Positions 60,168-63,968 of a stretch of DNA of 63,968 nucleotides are shown here, one piece after another. Location of the stretch: contig NW_003140811.1 of NCBI RefSeq assembly GCF_000003605.2, positions 1 through 63,968 of the forward strand. The letters are read 5' to 3'. The stretch comes from Saccoglossus kowalevskii. Lineage: Eukaryota; Hemichordata; Enteropneusta; Harrimaniidae. The notes under the pieces are model-generated. The model ran no database searches. It saw nothing but the letters and a program-made list of their open reading frames with translations, and had not been told where the DNA came from. How positions within the stretch are numbered: position 1 is the stretch's first letter; every line of letters begins with the position of its first letter. A program made the translations under genes and the position numbers.

Positions 60168-60583
60168 TTATAACACATCACTCGTTAATACCGTACTGTA
60201 ATTGGTCAAAACAGGATCACTTGTTATCGGCTAAATTACCATAGTAGCGCCAGAGAAATTACTAGTTCCCTAGGAAGACTAGTACATCAACTAGTGCCCG
60301 GGGATGACGTCACTTCCAATTTGTCTTCTGCTACTTCGGTCGCTGATATTGATGGTCCGCCTCGAAAGACTGGACGATTTAGCTTCAGTTCAGAAGAAGA
60401 ACTTGACACACTAGTAGAAAGAAAAGATGCACCGAAGACGAAGGACGCAATCAGGTTTTCTAGAAGCGTCTTTACATCGTTTTGTGAAGAAATCGGGACA
60501 CCGCTAGCAGACGTCGAGAAAAACTTCTTAGACGCACACGATCTATGCACGTTCCTAGTATGAACGTGTAATGTGTTATAAAA
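60168..60583 (+). mobile_element. segment with 24-bp inverted termini carrying a Crypton-like exon
   Basis: TTATAACACATCACTCGTTA at 60168 and its continuation ATAC are matched in inverted orientation at about 60560-60583 with three mismatches in 24. The segment holds a full CRE palindrome TGACGTCA (60305-60312) and the recombinase-domain exon. It coincides with the part missing from copy 2, so it may be a separate insertion or the ancestral interior. Confidence 0.45.
60309..60557 (+). pseudogene. Crypton/DUF3504-type tyrosine recombinase N-terminal domain exon
   Basis: The plus frame encodes VADIDGPPRKTGRFSFSSEE followed by ELDTLVERKDAPKTKDAIRF, SRSVFTSFCEEIGTPL and DAHDLCTFL. This resembles the N-terminal helical (SAM-like) domain of Crypton-derived tyrosine recombinases and DUF3504/ZMYM-QRICH1 relatives. 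There, an EEELD...KDAxxTKxxI pattern precedes a VFxxFC helix and an L-FL motif. No in-frame ATG is present; VADID may correspond to a lost MADID start. The frame stops right after a donor-like CTA|GTATGA near 60558. No catalytic R-H-R-Y domain follows, so it is a fragment. Confidence 0.5.
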
Positions 60584-61106
60584 CACATAGCCTAACTCTG
60601 GCACTACTATACGTCTATTTTCTCCTCGGGGTTGTGAGTTGTGTATGTGCTTAATAACATACATACATTGTTTGCTGACAAAACTGCAAAATACACTCAG
60701 TAAATGTTATTTTCAGACACGGATAATCTTTTTAGTAAGCGTGTTTCTGCAGTGTGAATCACTCAATATATCGAGAATAGCATTTTTGAAATGAATTGAG
60801 AAGATCTTAAACGCAAGCTATTTGATCACTCTTCAGATAAAAAGTGCAGTGGAAGTGACTGAACTTACTTTTTCACTAAAATTTCCGTACCTTCTATTCA
60901 CAATTAAGTCACACAGCTTTAGAACGTTTTCGGTTATAGCATCGGCGTGGAACGCGTAGAAATGCGCACATCGTAGAATTATTGGTACCCAAAACCTTAG
61001 TATGACTAGGCTACAAAAGTTGAGAAACTATGCAATGGCAAAAACGAGGAACATTTGTTACCTTAGCAACAAAACATACGTTTAGAGTTTTTTTGTTTTT
61101 TGGCAA

Positions 61107-61372
61107 ATGTCGACCACCAGAGCAAGGCATTCCTCGCTTAGTGGTCCGAGAGTGTTACTCATCTCTCCAGTTCCCGTAAGAGAGCCTGGTGTTGCAACAA
61201 AAGTGCACTGTAACGGGTGGCTGCATAACACAGCCTGGGGGAACTACCCTGCGAAGCGAACTAATCAGTCGAAATATTCCATGAACGCGGCCACCCCCTT
61301 TGCCCATCCCACCGAACCAAAAAAATTCGTGGTACCGGGGTTGGGGGAGGAACTGAAGGATCCGATCGGGCG
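61107..61372 (+). CDS. unassigned open frame ending at a donor-like site
   Basis: An open frame of about 88 codons in a locally GC-richer segment includes HCNGWLHNTAWGNYPAKR and FVVPGLGEELKDPIG. It ends at CGGGC|GTAAGTTTTG, a donor-like site. No known domain is recognised. It lies between the Crypton-like repeat and the gypsy remnant and may belong to either, for example as an LTR or leader region. Confidence 0.2.
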
Positions 61373-61800
61373 TAAGTTTTGACTTCAGACTCTGCTGGCT
61401 CTGATCTCAAACACTGCCTGACCGGGTAGCGCTTGGTCCAGTAGAAAATGTTGAGCATAAAATCTAGGCACCTCGGAACTAATGTATTGTGAAGAAATTA
61501 TTTCTGTTGCAATTTGTGATGGGTCAAGCCATAAATTGACTGGACTAAGTGCCCATGGGTTTCAATAATGTTGTCATAATTGCACGCCTCAGGATCTCAA
61601 ACTTCCATGTCTTGGTTAGTTCCCGACGAGTGACTAAGACTAGAGCTTGACACAAATTCCATCTCTGTGTTTGTCTTGGCTTGGTTAGAAGGGATACCTC
61701 AGATAATAGGACGATAATTAAACTGTTATACATGTTGGTAAACCTCGGACAACAAGAAAACGAACGCAAATTATGGATGGTGTACATGAAGTTCTAACCG
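61373..61800. other. possible leader of the gypsy remnant
   Basis: No coding motif is visible. The position immediately 5' of gag would suit a leader or LTR, but no matching second LTR is in the window. Confidence 0.2.
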
Positions 61801-62480
61801 AGCATCTTGAACACAACAGGCTGTAGAGGATATTCAAGAACTCGTGGGGGAAGGACTACAAAATCGCCCCGCACCCGTAAACGTATGAATTGCACCAATC
61901 CCATTTAAGGGAACACAATCAGAAAATGCTACAATCTGGCTTCATAAAACGCCCGACAAACAATTATGCGTTACTTCCGTGCCGGACTACGAAATGACAT
62001 TAAAGGCCAAGTAATAGCACACCGGCCGCATACCATCAAAGAAGCCAGACAAAGAGCTAGACTGAGTGAAATCGTGTGCGACATGCAGGAACAAAACACA
62101 GAGAAGACAAGCACCTATCTATTAGCGACCGAACTCAGTGTGAAAAAACTGACACAAAAGACCTAACAATTGTTACAACAACAGCAACAACCACCACAAT
62201 ATGCGTATAACACCCCGCACTTCGAGATACCGAGGGCATATCAGGGTAGGAAATTCAATTAAATCTCAATTTGTAGAATTTGTAATGAGGAGGGTCATAC
62301 TGCAGCCGTATGTTTCCACCGGAGAAATTTCAGTGATATTATTTGTTAAAATTGTGGGGAAAATTGCCATATTGTCAGAAATTGTAGGGGAATTGCACAG
62401 AGGGAGAATTTTATTTGTTATAATTGTTGAAAAAATGATATATTGCTAGAAATTGCAGGAGCAGTGTGCAGAGGGAGAAT
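61801..62480 (+). pseudogene. Ty3/gypsy gag remnant with zinc knuckles
   Basis: Fragments read IPFKGTQSENATIWLHK, then RYFRAGLRNDIKGQVIAHRP and EARQRARLSEIVCDMQEQ, typical of a retrotransposon gag domain. A first intact CCHC knuckle CRICNEEGHTAAVC follows at about 62275. Then comes C-stop-NCGENCHIVRNC, a second knuckle with a stop in it, and CYNC with a degraded remainder as a third. Spacing CX2CX4HX4C is kept in the first two. Stops and deletions show loss of function. Confidence 0.75.
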
Positions 62481-62499
62481 CAGTTGCAGACCATATAGG

Positions 62500-63262
62500 T
62501 TACTCTTCAAAAAATGGGAGAAATTGACAGACAAATTGAAGACAGGTTAAACGAAAATATAATTACCCTTCATGTCAGAATGGTGTTTTCCAGTGGTGCT
62601 TACAGATTTTGTGTAGATTATAGGAAGTTGAATGCTATATCGAGATTAGGCCCTTACTTGTTACCATTAATTGTAGATTGCTTTGACTCTTTAGGGATAG
62701 CCAAACCGAAATATTTCTTGACTCTTAATTTAAAAAGTGGATATTTCCAATTAGACCTACACCCAGACAATCTGGAAATTACCAATTCAATCGATGCCAT
62801 GTGGGAGTCGCTGGAAGCGGACACTCTTCCACTGACTTATGGATATTGTGCTTAGGGGATTGAATTGGAAGAGCTGTTTGGTTTATATAGATGACATAAT
62901 CGTGTTTTCAAATACTTTTGAGAAACATTTAGAAGATATAAATCAATTATTCTGAAGGTTAAAGAAGCGAATTTGAAATTTAAATTGAAGAAGTGTAAGT
63001 TCGCCTATAAAAAAGTGATGAATAAATAATAAGATAAATAAAAGATTTCTCCACATGACCTAAGAAGTTTAAGAGGGTTCTTAGGAATTTGCAATTATTA
63101 TAAAAAGCTAGTATTCCAATATATATAGTGAGACCTTTAAATGCAATGATGAGTAAAAATGTAACCTTTAAGGGGACGGAAGAACGTCACTGGGCGTTAG
63201 AACAGCTGAAGGAAGCGCTAACGATTCCATCCTTATTAGCATATCCCGATTTTGAGAAACCA
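62500..63262 (+). pseudogene. Ty3/gypsy pol (reverse transcriptase / RNase H start) remnant
   Basis: An open stretch (62514-62855) encodes YRFCVDYRKLNAISRLGPYL followed by YFLTLNLKSGYFQLDLHPDN, the RT fingers/palm motifs of gypsy elements. After a gap come LVYIDDIIVFSNTFEKHLED, which is the YIDD catalytic box, and LKEANLKFKLKKCKFAY. Then come DLRSLRGFLGICNYYKKL and VTFKGTEERHWALEQLKEAL, at the RT/RNase H junction. The protease and about 50 residues between LHPDN and YIDD are missing, and there are several stops. The copy is cut off at about 63262 by the palindromic repeat. Confidence 0.85.
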
Positions 63263-63269
63263 TTTAAAT

Positions 63270-63420
63270 AATAACACATGCTTGTGAGGGTAATATCACG
63301 ATTTGTTGCCTGCCCAAGGAATGGTGGTCATGACCATGATATTGATGATATTATGGTCATGACCAACAGCCCAAGGGCAGACAACAAATCGTGATATTGT
63401 CCAAATAACCATGTGTTATT
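63270..63420. mobile_element. palindromic (foldback) element with about 67-bp arms
   Basis: The left arm starts AATAACACATG (63270-63280) and includes ATATCACGATTTGTTGCCTG and GGTCATGACCA. The right arm is its inverted copy, ending CATGTGTTATT (63410-63420), with GACAACAAATCGTGATAT inside. A short AT-rich spacer separates the arms. One arm is repeated at 60045-60115. The element directly truncates the gypsy pol at its left. Confidence 0.8.
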
Positions 63421-63968
63421 TATTTTATCACATCGAACAGACATCCACCATGACAATCACAGCTACCATACATCACTCACACCCACTCTCCCGCAAAATA
63501 ACACTTCTATTTGAAGTATGCAATATTTTATTTTATCTATTATAACAAGTTTCACATTACTCAATAACATACATGCATTGATTGCTGAAAAAAACAACGA
63601 AATACACTCAGTAAATGTTATTTTCAGCCATGGATACTCTTTTTAGTTGAACCGTGTTTCAGCAGTGTGAATCACTCAAATTATCGAGAATAACATTTTT
63701 GAAATGAATTGAGAAATTCTCAAACGCAAGTTATTTGATCACTCTACAGATAAAAATGTTAGAGTGCCGTGGAAATGACTGAAATTACCTTCTCACGAAC
63801 GTACCACACCTATTCACAAGCCAACACAGCTTTAGAGCGTTTTCGGTTAGCATCGGCGTGGAACGCGTAGAAATGCTCACAGCGTAAGAACGCGCTACAG
63901 CGACCCCGCTGCGACGTTTCAGTGGCGGCTTTGCCGTAACATTTTTGCTCAATATAAAAAATACCCTG
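63421..63968 (+). mobile_element. composite repeat, copy 2, right part
   Basis: From about 63534 to 63890 this matches 60137-60170 plus 60650-60990. Landmarks include TATTATAACAAGTTTCA, CACTCAGTAAATGTTATTTT, GTGTGAATCACTCAA, CATTTTTGAAATGAATTGAG and GCATCGGCGTGGAACGCGTA. It lacks the Crypton-exon segment. The element may continue past the window end. Confidence 0.7.

Larger units (their letters stand above)
60045..60990 (+). mobile_element. composite repeat, copy 1 (matches 63270-63890) with an inserted segment
   Basis: The left part (60045-60115, with ACATGCTTGTGAGGGTAATA and CACGATTTGTTGCCTGCCC) and right part (60137-60170 and 60650-60990) match copy 2. Right-part landmarks include ACTCAGTAAATGTTATTTTC, GAGAATA-CATTTTTGAAATG and GCATCGGCGTGGAACGCGTA. 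Copy 1 lacks the second arm of the palindrome seen in copy 2, and it carries about 480 bp (60170-60650) that copy 2 lacks. Confidence 0.7.

Noticed and set aside
60294-60563. Complete small protein starting at 60294
   Set aside because: The first codon is GTG and no ATG is in frame; the domain content indicates an internal fragment of a recombinase gene.

Overview
This is an AT-rich animal (metazoan) genomic window, not prokaryotic. It holds one long intact open gene, a 368-residue class A GPCR. Most of the rest is decayed retrotransposons, minisatellites and microsatellites, with spaced exon-like blocks bounded by good splice signals and an assembly gap of Ns. The mix of CR1/L2-like, L1/Tx1-like and Ty3/gypsy-like elements, tRNA-like SINEs, a Crypton-type recombinase domain and many tandem arrays fits a marine invertebrate (lophotrochozoan or non-vertebrate deuterostome). 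I cannot fix the species or phylum from the sequence alone.

Layout. 1-1000: a 21-bp minisatellite cut by the window edge, then a CpG-bearing block with nine TGACGT (CRE-type) sites (1297-2253). 3225-4560: a degenerate LINE reverse transcriptase, with a LINE-type hairpin just beyond it at 4651-4694. 5-26 kb: mostly unique AT-rich DNA with microsatellites, a LINE endonuclease fragment, SINE-like units, a pair of AAAT-flanked dispersed repeats, a homopurine tract, X-box-like palindromes and a few exon-like blocks. 26654-27760 (minus): the GPCR. 29-38 kb: exon candidates on both strands and a 5'-truncated L1/Tx1 tail inserted just upstream of the best coding-exon candidate. 37629-39838: a 22-bp minisatellite with a 556-N gap. 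42-45.8 kb: a tandem duplication whose second copy contains a 55-bp satellite of about 25 units, preceded by three heat-shock elements, a TATA box and an initiator. 48-49 kb: two abutting LINE 3' ends. 49.1 kb: a CpG-rich block with a TCTCGCGAGA palindrome. 50.8-53.2 kb: a tRNA-like SINE trimer, well-formed splice junctions of a possible non-coding transcript, and a 139-bp tandem repeat. 54.1-56.3 kb: an internally deleted LINE inserted into a 21-bp minisatellite. 59.3-63.97 kb: a nest of DNA-transposon-like elements, a Crypton-like exon and a broken gypsy gag-pol.

The most interesting locus is 43.1-45.4 kb. An apparently heat-shock-type core promoter points into a higher-order satellite followed by a poly(A) signal. 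The arrangement recalls heat-inducible satellite transcription units (hsr-omega of Drosophila, satellite III of human). That reading is inference from sequence layout only.

No operons, CRISPR arrays or canonical tRNA/rRNA genes were seen. Single exons are given as candidates because no transcript evidence is available. Most long open frames here lie inside tandem repeats or transposons and are not treated as genes.
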